64,000 bases of DNA from Peteryoungia wuzhouensis (GTDB lineage Bacteria; Pseudomonadota; Alphaproteobacteria; Rhizobiales; Rhizobiaceae), in the NCBI RefSeq assembly GCF_003205195.1, contig NZ_QJRY01000001.1, positions 558,001 through 622,000 on the forward strand, in the 5' to 3' direction. The stretch's first letter is position 1. Every line of letters starts with the position of its first letter. The notes under the pieces were generated by a model. It searched no databases. It worked only from the letters and a program-made list of their open reading frames with translations, and was not told where the DNA came from. A program made the position numbers and the translations under genes. Positions 37,345 through 48,874 of this stretch are shown piece by piece.

Positions 37345-38718
37345 ATGGCCCGTGACACCACCGACCAGACGCCCCTCGGAACTCTCGACGACATGGCGGC
37401 CTATATGGACGCCGGTTCCAAGCCGAAGGAGCAGTTCCGGATCGGGACGGAGCACGAGAAATTTGCCTTCTTCAGAGCGGACAACAGTCCCGTCCCGTAT
37501 TTCGGCGAGGCCAGCATTTCGGCCCTTTTGAAGGGCATGCAGGGAAAGCTCGGCTGGGAGCCGATCATGGACGGCGAGAACATCATCGGTCTCGGCGAAC
37601 AGCATGGCATGGGCGCGATCTCGATCGAGCCGGGCGGACAGTTCGAGCTGTCGGGGGCGCCGGTCGAGACGCTGCACCAGACGTGTAAGGAATCCAACCA
37701 GCATCTGGCCGTCCTGCGCGAAATTGCGGAGCCTTTGGGCATCCGCTTCCTCGGTCTTGGCGGCAGCCCGAAATGGACGCTGGCGGAGACGCCGCGCATG
37801 CCGAAGTCGCGTTACGACATCATGACCCGCTACATGCCAAAGGTCGGCACCAAGGGTCTCGACATGATGTACCGCACCTGCACGATCCAGGTGAACCTCG
37901 ACTTCTCGTCGGAAGCCGACATGCGGCAGAAGATGCGGGTGTCGATGAAGCTGCAGTCGCTCGCGACCGCGCTGTTCGCCTCCTCGCCGTTTACCGAGGG
38001 CAAGCCGAACGGGCTTCTCTCCTGGCGTGGCGACATCTGGCGCGACACCGACAACCAGCGCGCCGGCGTGCTGCCCTTCACCTTCTCCAAGGATTTCTCC
38101 TTCGGTGACTATGTGAACTGGGCCATCGATGCGCCGATGTATTTCGTCGTGCGCGACGGCCGTTACCACGACTGTACCCACGTTACCTTCCGCCAGTTCA
38201 TGAATGGCGCGTTGAAGGGCGAGATCACCGACTGGGAACCGCAGCTCGGCGACTGGACGAACCATCTGTCCACGCTCTTCCCGGATGTCCGGCTGAAACG
38301 CTTCCTCGAGATGCGGGGCGCCGATGGCGGCCCCTGGCGCCGGATCTGTGCGCTTCCTGCCTTCTGGGTCGGTCTTCTCTATGACGATGCCTCCCTCGCA
38401 GCCGCCGATGCAGCGACCGCCGACTGGACAGTCGAGGACGTGATCGCCATGCGCGACAGCGTTCCGGTCCAGGGCCTGAAAGCCAGCGTTGCCGGCCGCC
38501 CACTGCTGGACGTGGCGCGCGAGATGGTTGGAATCTCCCGTCAGGGCCTGAAAGCCCGCGCGCGGCTGAACGGCGACGGGCAGGACGAGAGCATTTTCCT
38601 CAACACCCTCGACGAGGTGCTCGCCAAGGGCACAACCCTCGCGGACGACCTTCTCGGCCTCTATCACGGGCGCTGGAACGGCTCGGTGGAACCGGTCTTC
38701 GAAGAATACCAGTACTGA
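37345..38718 (+). CDS. gshA: Glutamate-cysteine ligase (plant/alphaproteobacterial type)
   Basis: 457 residues; ATP-dependent first step of glutathione synthesis. GCS2-type sequence: FRIGTEHEKFAFF (about 33-45), IIGLGEQHGMGAISIEPGGQFELSGAP (about 80-106), PKSRYDIMTRYMPKVG and RTCTIQVNLDFSSE. Length and pattern fit the alphaproteobacterial GshA with plant-like regulation. Ribosome binding site AAAAGGTAG before the ATG at 37345. It follows rsmE, a common pairing. Confidence 0.95.
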   Translation: MARDTTDQTPLGTLDDMAAYMDAGSKPKEQFRIGTEHEKFAFFRADNSPVPYFGEASISALLKGMQGKLGWEPIMDGENIIGLGEQHGMGAISIEPGGQFELSGAPVETLHQTCKESNQHLAVLREIAEPLGIRFLGLGGSPKWTLAETPRMPKSRYDIMTRYMPKVGTKGLDMMYRTCTIQVNLDFSSEADMRQKMRVSMKLQSLATALFASSPFTEGKPNGLLSWRGDIWRDTDNQRAGVLPFTFSKDFSFGDYVNWAIDAPMYFVVRDGRYHDCTHVTFRQFMNGALKGEITDWEPQLGDWTNHLSTLFPDVRLKRFLEMRGADGGPWRRICALPAFWVGLLYDDASLAAADAATADWTVEDVIAMRDSVPVQGLKASVAGRPLLDVAREMVGISRQGLKARARLNGDGQDESIFLNTLDEVLAKGTTLADDLLGLYHGRWNGSVEPVFEEYQY

Positions 38719-38745
38719 TACTTGGCATCGCGATGCAGGCAAGCG

Positions 38746-38788
38746 ACCCTGGGCAAAACCGTAGAAACCGGTTTGCGCAGGGTTTTTT
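38746..38788 (+). terminator. Rho-independent terminator after gshA
   Basis: Imperfect stem ACCCTG-GGCAAAACCG / CGGTTTGC-GCAGGGT followed by TTTTTT at 38783-38788. It lies 27 bases after the stop. Confidence 0.85.
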
Positions 38789-38837
38789 CAGTCTATAGTG
38801 CACCGAACATCCGCACGCATTTCGGGAGAAGACGTCC

Positions 38838-39734
38838 ATGCTGCCATTGTTCGACATGATGCTCCAGGCTCAGAACGGCAACGCGATGGACGCCATGGCG
38901 CGTCAGTTCGGGCTGGCGCAGGAACAGGCGGCAAAGGCGATCGCCGCCCTCACGCCCGCCTTTGCCTCGGGCTTCAAGCGCAACACGGCAAACCCTTACG
39001 ACTTCTCCGCCCTGCTTTCGGCGATGAGTTCCGGCAACTATGCCAAATATTTCGAGGACATGAATTCGGCCTTCACACCCCAGGGCATTGCCGATGGCAA
39101 CCAGGTGCTGCAGCAGTTGTTCGGCTCGAAGGAAGTGTCCCGGGCGATTGCGGCACAGGCGGCGCAGCTGACCGGCATCGGCCAGGACATCCTCAAGCAG
39201 ATGATGCCTGTCATGGCCGATACGATGATGGGCGGGCTGTTCAAGCAGGCGACCGGGCAATTTGCCGGTGCCAATGCGTTCGCCACGTCGCCGATGGCCA
39301 CCATCATGCAGCAGTGGCTGGAAAGCACCGGCCTGCAGCCCAAGCCCCAGCCGCAGACGGCCTCTGTCTTCGACAATCCCTTCACCCGCGCCTTCCAGGA
39401 CATGATGGGCGGGCAGAAGAAGCCGGAGCCGCAGGCCCCGGCCAATCCTTTCTTCGCAAACCCGTTCGCCAAGGCATTCCAGGACATGGCTGCGGCCTAT
39501 ACCGGCCAGAGCGCCGCCCAGCCGGAAGCGCCGAAGCCGGAGGCTGCGAAGGCGCCTGAGAAGGAGGCTCAGGAAGGCTTTTCTGCCATGATCAACACCA
39601 TGTTCGACAGCGGGCTCGAGGTCCAGAAGAGCTACCAGAAAAGCATGGAGCAGATCTTCGAAACCTATCTGACGGCGTCGAAGGGCGAAGCCCCGAATTC
39701 AGACGAACCGCCGGAACCCAAAGACAAGGCCTGA
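38838..39734 (+). CDS. Low-complexity protein with NPF-type internal repeats (DUF937-like)
   Basis: 298 residues. The N-terminal half is helical and Met/Ala/Gln-rich (FDMMLQAQNGNAMDAMARQFG); the middle carries two near-identical blocks NPFTRAFQDM and NPFAKAFQDM about 35 residues apart, then a Pro/Glu/Lys-rich linker and a C-terminal helix (SAMINTMFDSGLEVQKSYQK). The opening resembles DUF937, but the rest looks like a phasin-type or scaffold protein. Function unknown. It follows gshA on the same strand after a terminator. Confidence 0.75.
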   Translation: MLPLFDMMLQAQNGNAMDAMARQFGLAQEQAAKAIAALTPAFASGFKRNTANPYDFSALLSAMSSGNYAKYFEDMNSAFTPQGIADGNQVLQQLFGSKEVSRAIAAQAAQLTGIGQDILKQMMPVMADTMMGGLFKQATGQFAGANAFATSPMATIMQQWLESTGLQPKPQPQTASVFDNPFTRAFQDMMGGQKKPEPQAPANPFFANPFAKAFQDMAAAYTGQSAAQPEAPKPEAAKAPEKEAQEGFSAMINTMFDSGLEVQKSYQKSMEQIFETYLTASKGEAPNSDEPPEPKDKA

Positions 39735-39758
39735 GACAGGCTGCCCTGCCCCACACCA

Positions 39759-39796
39759 AACGAAAACGGCGCGGTTTCCCGCGCCGCTTTCGTTTG
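39759..39796. terminator. Bidirectional terminator between convergent genes
   Basis: Long stem AAACGAAA-A-CGGCGCGG paired with CCGCGCCG-C-TTTCGTTT (17 positions, one mismatch) with T-rich and A-rich flanks. Serves both the NPF-repeat gene and the chemoreceptor gene, whose ends face each other. Confidence 0.85.
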
Positions 39797-39812
39797 AAAC
39801 AGTTGTCGCTCC

Positions 39813-42326
<2,514 letters not shown>

Positions 42327-42434
42327 TTAACGCGCTCAAGCCAATTCATGGCTGACACATGGCCGTTAGCAAGTGGTTACTCCCGGCTCGTTTCCTTTCG
42401 CATTTCACAGCAGATTCGGTTATTTTAGCGTTTA

Positions 42435-42471
42435 CAAAAAAGCCCGGTCCGGATTTTATCCGGGACCGGGC
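42435..42471 (-). terminator. Rho-independent terminator of the DUF1127 gene
   Basis: On the minus strand: stem GCCCGGTCCCGGAT / ATCCGGACCGGGC (42442-42471) followed by TTTTTTGT. It is 47 bases downstream of the DUF1127 stop. Confidence 0.85.
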
Positions 42472-42517
42472 AAAGGGCAGGGCTATTGGCTGTCACCCTG
42501 CGGGGATTGGAATGGTC

Positions 42518-42817
42518 TCACTCGGCCTTTCGGCCGCGCAGCGCCTGTTCGGAACGGCGCTTGGCGAGCCGTGTCAACTGCTGCGAAGGATCGTCAGCCA
42601 GACCAGCCTCTTTCAGCACCTGGGCGACGTCGGACCGGCTGAGGCCGACGTCGTTCAGCAGGCGATCATCGAGATCGGCGAGGTTGTTGGCAGCAAGACG
42701 ATTGCGAAGCGACGTCCAGCGGGTCCGGATCCAGACGAGCGCATGGCCCAGATGCGCGGTGCGCGGCGGCTGGGAGATTGCGAGGTCGAGGTCGAGAATC
42801 CGTTCGGTCGTGCGCAT
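42518..42817 (-). CDS. DUF1127 (YjiS-like) small protein
   Basis: About 99 residues from ATG at 42817 (107 from 42841). The core WIRTRWTSLRNRLAANNLADLDDRLLNDVGLSRSDV (middle of the protein) is the DUF1127 helix pair with Arg-rich face and the LADLDDRLLxDVGLSRxD signature. DUF1127 proteins in Agrobacterium and Rhodobacter affect phosphate, RNA or stress physiology; here the function is unknown. Divergent from an LsrB-like LysR regulator that may control it. Confidence 0.87.
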   Translation of the reverse strand: MRTTERILDLDLAISQPPRTAHLGHALVWIRTRWTSLRNRLAANNLADLDDRLLNDVGLSRSDVAQVLKEAGLADDPSQQLTRLAKRRSEQALRGRKAE

Positions 42818-42943
42818 GGCTTTCATCCTTTCGACAGGCACGAGGAGACAGGCCCCGGTCGCGGCGGCGACGAGGCGATGAAGGCTGGAGTGGAACGATT
42901 GGCCTTGGGCGGCCGGCGGGAATGCTTCGCCAGAATGTCGAAA

Positions 42944-42986
42944 TGATATTGATCAGTCCAACGAATGTTTCTAATGATAAGTATCA
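42944..42986. promoter_or_regulatory. Paired TGAT...ATCA dyads, possible LysR sites
   Basis: TGATATTGATCA (42944-42955) and TGATA-AG-TATCA (42975-42986) lie 31 bases apart (about three helical turns) in the divergent region between the DUF1127 and LysR genes. Two phased dyads are typical for LysR activators. Site assignment is inference. Confidence 0.45.
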
Positions 42987-43008
42987 ACCTCTCTGATGGA
43001 TGCTTTTC

Positions 43009-43962
43009 ATGTCGGCTCCTCTCGATATCGACCAACTGCAGACCTTCATCGCCATCGTCGATACGGGCAGTTTCACCAAAGCTGCGGGTCGGGTGTTCAA
43101 GACGCAATCGGCCGTCTCGATGCAGATGCGACGGCTGGAAGAGCGCGTGGGCAAGCAGCTTTTCATCAAGGATGGACGCGGCAACCGGCTGACCGCCGAT
43201 GGCGACAAGCTGCTGAACTATGCGCGGCGGATCATCCGGCTGAATTCGGAGGCGATTGCAGCCTTCGACGACAATCGGCTGGAGGGCACGCTCAGGATCG
43301 GCACACCCGACGACTATGCCGACCGCTACATGCCCGAGATCATCGGCCGCTTTGCCAAGACGCATCCGAATGTCGAACTCTACATCGTCTGCGAGCCTTC
43401 CGTGGACCTGGCCGAGAAGATGGGACGGGGCGAGCTCGACATCGCGCTTGTGACCCACAATCCGCTCTTGCGGCAGTCGGACGTGGTGCGCACCGAGCCG
43501 CTCTGCTGGGTCGGTTCGGCAAACCATCCGCTGAAGGACGACGCACCCGTGCCGCTTGCTGTCGGGCGGCGTGACTGCCAGTGGCGGCAACTCGCCTGCT
43601 CGGCGCTCGACGCGGACGGACGCGACTATCAGGTCCTGTTCACGAGCTGGTCGTCGACCGTGGTTGCTGCGGCCGTGCTGGCCGGCATGGCCGTTTCGAT
43701 CCTGCCGGAATCGGCGCTGAGGACGGGAATGAAGGTGCTGACGGCCAACGACGGCTTCCCGCCGCTGCCGCCGGTGCAGATCGGTTTGATGAAGCGGCCG
43801 GGTTTCTCGGTCTCGCTGCTCAATGCGATTACCGATCACATCACCGCCTGCCTGGACAACATCACGCCGGCCCAGGTCGAAGATGACATGGATGGAGAGC
43901 CGAAGACCATTGCGCGGCACTACCCGCGGCTCAAGGCTGGCAACATGATCCCCGGCTGGTGA
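43009..43962 (+). CDS. LysR-family transcriptional regulator, LsrB-like
   Basis: 317 residues. The helix-turn-helix region (DIDQLQTFIAIVDTGSFTKA...KTQSAVSMQMRRLEERVGK) closely resembles LsrB of Sinorhizobium and Agrobacterium, a regulator of oxidative stress and lipopolysaccharide genes; GTPDDYADRYMPEI starts the effector domain. Only two cysteines near LCWVGS/DCQWRQL lie in the effector domain (candidate redox residues). Start at 43009 has GGA eight bases upstream; 43000 is an alternative. Divergent from a DUF1127 gene. Confidence 0.9.
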   Translation: MSAPLDIDQLQTFIAIVDTGSFTKAAGRVFKTQSAVSMQMRRLEERVGKQLFIKDGRGNRLTADGDKLLNYARRIIRLNSEAIAAFDDNRLEGTLRIGTPDDYADRYMPEIIGRFAKTHPNVELYIVCEPSVDLAEKMGRGELDIALVTHNPLLRQSDVVRTEPLCWVGSANHPLKDDAPVPLAVGRRDCQWRQLACSALDADGRDYQVLFTSWSSTVVAAAVLAGMAVSILPESALRTGMKVLTANDGFPPLPPVQIGLMKRPGFSVSLLNAITDHITACLDNITPAQVEDDMDGEPKTIARHYPRLKAGNMIPGW

Positions 43963-43971
43963 TCCTCGACG

Positions 43972-44598
43972 TCAGTAGACGAAAAGCGACTTGCGGACGA
44001 TCTGGTGCCAGCGGTCGAGATATAGTCTTGCGGCTTCCGGACCTTGGCTGGTGGCAAAACGGATCACATCGCCGCTCGTGATGATGAACAGCTTCAAGGT
44101 GACGCGAACCTTGCCCAGACCCTCGGGCGGGACGAGATGGGCGAGATCCTTGAGGAATATCCCCATCAGGTGTTCATGATAGTCGTTCGACAGGTGGTTG
44201 AGATCCTTGTCCGACTGGATCGCGTGCCAGATCGACATGAAGATCGGCTGTTCGCGGAACAGGGTGTGGAGTTCGAACAAGGCGTCTGCCCCGCGATCGG
44301 ACGCCTCCTCCAGGGAATTCACTCCCGCAAAGATCTGGGTGACCCTGTCTTCGATCTGCATCGAGAGGCGGTCATGCAGGGCCTTGAGCACGGCAGCCTT
44401 CTGCGGAAAGAACTGGTAGAGCGATCCGATAGGGATGCCGGCGCGCTGGGCGATCTCACTCATCGTGACGGTGGAGACATCCTTCTCCAGGACGAGGGCC
44501 ATGGCCGAGTCCAGAATGGCTTCAAGCCTCTGGACGCTGCGCTCTTGCTGGGGCAACTTGCGCAATGCCAGGCGCACTACCGAAGTACGGTCTATCAT
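43972..44598 (-). CDS. TetR/AcrR-family transcriptional regulator
   Basis: 208 residues. N-terminal helix-turn-helix (RLEAILDSAMALVLEKD...TMSEIAQRAGIPIGSLYQFFPQKAAVLKAL, about residues 24-70) and a helical ligand domain. Converges on the LysR gene with a nine-base gap; upstream lies the patatin gene on the same strand. Effector unknown. A TetR repressor of envelope or efflux functions is plausible. Confidence 0.9.
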   Translation of the reverse strand: MIDRTSVVRLALRKLPQQERSVQRLEAILDSAMALVLEKDVSTVTMSEIAQRAGIPIGSLYQFFPQKAAVLKALHDRLSMQIEDRVTQIFAGVNSLEEASDRGADALFELHTLFREQPIFMSIWHAIQSDKDLNHLSNDYHEHLMGIFLKDLAHLVPPEGLGKVRVTLKLFIITSGDVIRFATSQGPEAARLYLDRWHQIVRKSLFVY

Positions 44599-44738
44599 CG
44601 ACTTCCAACCGACATATCATGCGTCGGCTCCCTTGATCATCTGAAAGAGCAATAGGACGGCGCCGTCGCCAATTGGTTAACGGACTGTCAGTTATCCCCA
44701 CCCGCACCCTTTAACACAAAAAAGGTCGGAAGAGACGG

Positions 44739-45878
44739 TCACGTGCCGACGTGCAGATGACGTTCGCGTGCCAGATCGAAGATCTGGATGCCGTCCCGAG
44801 GCCGGCCGCGGCCGCGCCATTTCGGGTGCTTGAGCGTGTAGCTGGCGTCATCATATCCCGCCTTCCAGTGCTCCTCGATGGAGCGACGGGAGAATTCGAC
44901 ATCCATCGCATGGGTGGTATAGGAGGCGCGGCGATGGATGAGGTGGACGATGGTGACGTCATATTCCTGGCCGATCGAGCGCAAGATCTTGGCGTCTTCG
45001 TCATCGCGAAACTCCGGCGGCAGCTTGTCCATCAGGCGTTTGGCGGCGCGGCGGACGATCTGGCGGCGGGCGAACTCGTCGGTATTCATGCGGGTACGGC
45101 TGGAGTAGCGAATTTCCTTCACCCGGCTTTCGACCTCGAACTGGTCTCGCGGCATGTCGCCCCGCGCATTGAACAGGTCGATCTGGAATATCTCCAGGTC
45201 GCGGGTCGCGTCACTGACGTTCAGGACATGCTGAAGCGGGGTATTGGAAACGAGACCGCCATCCCAGTAGGAACGGCCATCGATCTCCACTGGCGCAAAG
45301 CCGGGCGGCAGGGCACCGGAGGCGGCGATGTGGCGAACATCCAGGCGGGTCTGGCGGTTGTCGAAATAGGCGAAGTTGCCCGAGCGGACCTCGACCGCGC
45401 CGAGGCTCAAGCGCGTCTGGCAATCGTTGAGCAGATCGAAATCGATCAGGCGCCCCAAGGTCTTCAGCAGTGGCTCGGTATCGTAGTAGCTGACGCGGGT
45501 ATCGGCATTTTCGAGCAGTTGCTGGGGCGTCAAGAGGCGCGGCGAGAAGAAACCGGGCACGCCGAACATCGTGGCGGCCATCGCGGCGGCATCGTTTTGC
45601 ATCCGGCGCAAGCTATCGTTCGGCGCGGTCCAGCCGAAATCAAACCGGCTCGAGACCGTGTGCCAGAAGTCGCGCAGATGGGCGATGCGCTTTTCCCGAG
45701 GGCTGCCGGCAATGATCGCCGCGTTCACCGCACCGATGGAGATGCCGGCGAGCCAGTCCGGTTCGAGTTCGTTTTCATGCAGGGCCTCATAGGCGCCCGC
45801 CTGATAGGCACCGAGTGCACCGCCACCCTGGAAAACGAAGATACGGTCGGTCTCGGAATTGGTGACGGCGTCTGACAT
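44739..45878 (-). CDS. Patatin-like phospholipase with DUF3734-type C-terminus
   Basis: 379 residues. Patatin fold: oxyanion loop GGGALGAYQAGAY (about 18-30), nucleophile elbow GISIG with the catalytic Ser (about residue 48) and the Asp of the dyad in WDGG (about 211). The second half has KEIRYSSRTRMNTDEFARRQI and HWKAGYDDASYTLKHP, as in DUF3734. Hydrolyses acyl lipids or poly(3-hydroxybutyrate)-type substrates; which one is not shown. The ATG at 45878 is the right start; the frame continues upstream without signal. Confidence 0.92.
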   Translation of the reverse strand: MSDAVTNSETDRIFVFQGGGALGAYQAGAYEALHENELEPDWLAGISIGAVNAAIIAGSPREKRIAHLRDFWHTVSSRFDFGWTAPNDSLRRMQNDAAAMAATMFGVPGFFSPRLLTPQQLLENADTRVSYYDTEPLLKTLGRLIDFDLLNDCQTRLSLGAVEVRSGNFAYFDNRQTRLDVRHIAASGALPPGFAPVEIDGRSYWDGGLVSNTPLQHVLNVSDATRDLEIFQIDLFNARGDMPRDQFEVESRVKEIRYSSRTRMNTDEFARRQIVRRAAKRLMDKLPPEFRDDEDAKILRSIGQEYDVTIVHLIHRRASYTTHAMDVEFSRRSIEEHWKAGYDDASYTLKHPKWRGRGRPRDGIQIFDLARERHLHVGT

Positions 45879-46076
45879 GGCTTCATCCCGGCAAATTGCT
45901 GCAATGCAATAGATAGATGGCACGGGGCCCGGAAACCAGTGCCTCCGCCGCAATGCTGTGTTCACTTTTCGAATTCCCTCCCCAGATGCCGTTCACCCCA
46001 AAAGTAATTCGACGGCCAGACGACTTCTGCCTTATGTTCGGGCGCGCCGATCAAACCAACAGAGGACCGACCACGC

Positions 46077-46553
46077 ATGCCGCTGCCGACCTTTAGCCTT
46101 CGCCCTGCCCTGCTTGCGGTCCTTCTTCTGGCGAGTTCCGTGCCGAGCATCGGTATCGACGCTGCCCAGGCGAGCGAGGCCGAAACCGATCGCCAGATCG
46201 AGAACCTCCTCGGCGATCCCGCAGACTACAAGGAGCTCTTCTACGCGTTCCAGAGTGCCGTGGCCGAGGGCAAGGCCGAAATCGCCGTCAGCCTCGTGTC
46301 CTATCCGATCACCATCAGCATCGGCGGAGAAGACGCGACGTTCGAGACCGAGGAGCAATTGTTGGCGAGCTACAATGACGTTTTCACGGACAAGATCGTC
46401 ACCATCATACGCAACCAGGACTACGGCCAAGCCTTCGTCAACAGCGAGGGCCTCATGTTCGGCGATGGTGAGGTTTGGATCAGTGGCGTTTGCGAAGACA
46501 GCGCCTGCAGCAGCAGCCTGCCTCGCGTCATCACCATCCAGTCCGTCGACTGA
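46077..46553 (+). CDS. Secreted NTF2-like hypothetical protein
   Basis: 158 residues; signal peptide about 1-32 (LLLASSVPSIG...AQA). The mature part (EIAVSLVSYPITISIGGEDATFETEEQLLASYNDVFT) has the strand-helix pattern of NTF2-like/SnoaL folds, and two cysteines near the end (CEDSACSSS). Periplasmic; ligand unknown. Confidence 0.78.
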   Translation: MPLPTFSLRPALLAVLLLASSVPSIGIDAAQASEAETDRQIENLLGDPADYKELFYAFQSAVAEGKAEIAVSLVSYPITISIGGEDATFETEEQLLASYNDVFTDKIVTIIRNQDYGQAFVNSEGLMFGDGEVWISGVCEDSACSSSLPRVITIQSVD

Positions 46554-46571
46554 CCGCAGCCCAAACGCATG

Positions 46572-46594
46572 ACGGCGCGGACAGGCCGCGCCGT
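46572..46594 (+). terminator. Weak terminator-like hairpin
   Basis: Stem ACGGCGCGG/CCGCGCCGT with loop ACAGG between the convergent secreted-protein gene and adhP. It lacks a strong T-run, so termination is uncertain. Confidence 0.45.
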
Positions 46595-46618
46595 TGATTG
46601 TGTTTTCAAGACTTGTGA

Positions 46619-47647
46619 TCAGGCGGCAAGGTTGAGGACGATACGACCGTCGATCTTGCCTTCTTCCATGCGGTGGAAGATGGCGTTGATGTTTTCCAGC
46701 GTGTCCCAGCTGAAATGCGAGGCGACCTTGCCTTCGCCGGCAAACTGCAGGCTTTCCTCGAGATCCTGACGCGTGCCGACGATCGAGCCGCGTACCGTGA
46801 TGCGCTTCAGCACGGTTTCGAAGACCGGAAGCGAGATGAAGCCGGGCGGCAGACCAACGAGCGACATCGTGCCCTTGGAGCGCAGGAAGCCATAGGCCTG
46901 CTCCATGGCCTTCGGCGAGACGGCCGTGACGAGCGCACCATGCGCTCCACCGGTTGCCTTCTGCACCTGCTCTATGGCGTCGGCTGACCTGCCGTTGACC
47001 ACCACGTCGGCGCCGAGGTCCTTGGCGAGCTTCAGCTTGTCGTCAAAGATGTCGGCCGCGACCACATGCATGCCCATGGCCTTGGCATATTGCACGGCCA
47101 TGTGGCCGAGGCCGCCGATGCCGGAGATGACCACCCATTCGCCGGGCTTCACTTCCGTTTCCTTCAAGCCCTTGTAGACGGTGACGCCGGCACACAGGAT
47201 CGGGGCAGCCGGACCGAATTCAAGGTTGTCGGGCAGACGTCCAACAAAATCGGGGTCGGCGAGGCCGTACTGGGCGAAGGTGCCGTTGACCGAATAACCG
47301 GTGTTCTGCTGACTGCCGCAGAGCGTTTCCCAGCCGGTGCGGCAGGGCGAGCAGCAGCCGCAGGCGGTGTGCAGCCATGGCACGCCGACGCGGTCGCCTT
47401 CCTTGATGCGGGTGACCCCGGCGCCGAGCTTTGCCACATATCCAACGCCCTCATGGCCGGGGATGAAGGGCGGCTTGGGCTTGACCGGCCAGTCCCCATT
47501 GGCGGCGTGCAGGTCGGTGTGGCAGACGCCTGTCGCTTCGTATTTGACCAGAATCTGGCCAGGACCCGGATCCGGGATCGTCCATTCCTCGATTACCAGC
47601 GGCTTGCCGAATTCGCGCACCACGGCGGCCTTCATCGTCGATGCCAT
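46619..47647 (-). CDS. adhP: Zinc-dependent alcohol dehydrogenase, AdhP type
   Basis: 342 residues. Catalytic zinc ligands: GVCHTDLH (Cys), GHEGVG (His-Glu); structural zinc cysteines CGCCSPCRTGWETLC (about 94-108); NAD-binding GIGGLGHMAVQYAKAMG (about 172-188). Oxidises primary alcohols such as ethanol, or reduces aldehydes, with NAD. Start MASTMKAAVV at 47647. Confidence 0.94.
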   Translation of the reverse strand: MASTMKAAVVREFGKPLVIEEWTIPDPGPGQILVKYEATGVCHTDLHAANGDWPVKPKPPFIPGHEGVGYVAKLGAGVTRIKEGDRVGVPWLHTACGCCSPCRTGWETLCGSQQNTGYSVNGTFAQYGLADPDFVGRLPDNLEFGPAAPILCAGVTVYKGLKETEVKPGEWVVISGIGGLGHMAVQYAKAMGMHVVAADIFDDKLKLAKDLGADVVVNGRSADAIEQVQKATGGAHGALVTAVSPKAMEQAYGFLRSKGTMSLVGLPPGFISLPVFETVLKRITVRGSIVGTRQDLEESLQFAGEGKVASHFSWDTLENINAIFHRMEEGKIDGRIVLNLAA

Positions 47648-47853
47648 GTCAATCTCCCGTCGCTTTCTCGTGACCATTCCCGCAGCGTTCAACTGCGGGT
47701 ATGGGCGAAGGTTATGCGCGGGAAGGCTGCGCCCAGTTGATCGGTGTCAAACGGACGCAGATTTCATCGGATTGTCATTTTTCAACTGTCACGGGAGCAG
47801 CGTGGCTTCCAGACGGGTTGGCAAACACGGATGGCAGCCGACGTCCGATGCGC

Positions 47854-48267
47854 TCAGCTCGTCGCCATCCAGAGCACCAGCCAGGACCAGAGGAGAAAAA
47901 GGATGGCAAAGCCCAGCATGAAGAACAGGCGGCGGAGCGGCAGATTTCCCGTGATGTGCATGGCGGCCTGTGCGTAGCGCGCGGCGACGAACATCCAGGC
48001 GAGCACGACGGCAACAATGTTGTCAGCTTCCGCGATGAAGAGCAGGACGGACACGGCATAGAAGAGGACCGGCAGCTCGAACTGGTTGGCGATTGCGCGA
48101 TTGACCACCCTGCTCTCTTCCGGCTCCGCAAGATTCTCCCGGAATGCGATGCGTTCGACCTTACCTTCGCGCACCACGGCGGCACGACGGACAACCAACA
48201 GGGCATAGAGACAGAAGACGAGAAAAGCATGGGCCACGAGGGGCCAGAACATTTCAAAACCGGTCAT
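47854..48267 (-). CDS. MAPEG family membrane protein
   Basis: 137 residues with four transmembrane segments and the MAPEG-type segments RVVNRAIANQFELPVLFYAVSVLL and ARYAQAAMHITGNLPLRRLFFM. Bacterial MAPEG proteins are often glutathione-linked membrane enzymes; no partner here. It starts at 48267 (MTGFEMFW). Downstream (37 bases) of a membrane gene on the same strand. Confidence 0.85.
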   Translation of the reverse strand: MTGFEMFWPLVAHAFLVFCLYALLVVRRAAVVREGKVERIAFRENLAEPEESRVVNRAIANQFELPVLFYAVSVLLFIAEADNIVAVVLAWMFVAARYAQAAMHITGNLPLRRLFFMLGFAILFLLWSWLVLWMATS

Positions 48268-48304
48268 AGGCAATCCATTCCTCAAAAGGCAATGCTGCTG
48301 AAAA

Positions 48305-48874
48305 TCATTGTGCGCCTGTCGGCCTGGGGCCGATGGCGAGACGCAGGACGAGTATGCCTGAAATGACGAGCGCGGCAAATTTCAGACGCGTGAGCCAGAC
48401 GATTGCGGTCGCCAAGAGGCTCGCCGTGGCCTCTTCCGGCAGCGATGGTGGAAAGAGCAGGATGCTCGCGATGTTTTCGGCATAGTCGGCGGCAACGTAC
48501 ACGACGGGCATGGTGAGCAACGCGGGCAAAAGGCGCTCCGCCGGACGACCATAAAGCCTTGCACCCGGTGCGACCCTGCGCAGGAGGAGAGCAAGGAAGA
48601 GGCCAAGAACGGCTGGGAGCAGCAGATCGGGGCCTAGATGCATGCTGCGCAGGACATGCGCGGCTTCCGGCCGGGCCTCAAGAAGTCGCTTGAGATCGAT
48701 CAGCGACTGCGCCGTGCTGTCGATGTCCAGATCGGGCATTGCCCTGCCGCCCGTCAGCTCGGCGAAGGCGCCGACAAAGCCGAGGTTCATCCAGACAAGC
48801 AGCATGGCTGAGACGGCGCCGCTTGCCCAGAGCAGCGGCGCCTGTCGCGGGCCGGGCAAGCGCCCGAGGATCAT
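48305..48874 (-). CDS. Hypothetical membrane protein
   Basis: 189 residues with four hydrophobic segments (about 15-35, 84-100, 115-135, 152-180). The order resembles DoxX/DUF-type four-helix membrane proteins but no family is recognised. The ATG at 48874 overlaps the guaB stop by four bases (ATGA), so it is translationally coupled to guaB. No catalytic motif. Confidence 0.75.
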   Translation of the reverse strand: MILGRLPGPRQAPLLWASGAVSAMLLVWMNLGFVGAFAELTGGRAMPDLDIDSTAQSLIDLKRLLEARPEAAHVLRSMHLGPDLLLPAVLGLFLALLLRRVAPGARLYGRPAERLLPALLTMPVVYVAADYAENIASILLFPPSLPEEATASLLATAIVWLTRLKFAALVISGILVLRLAIGPRPTGAQ

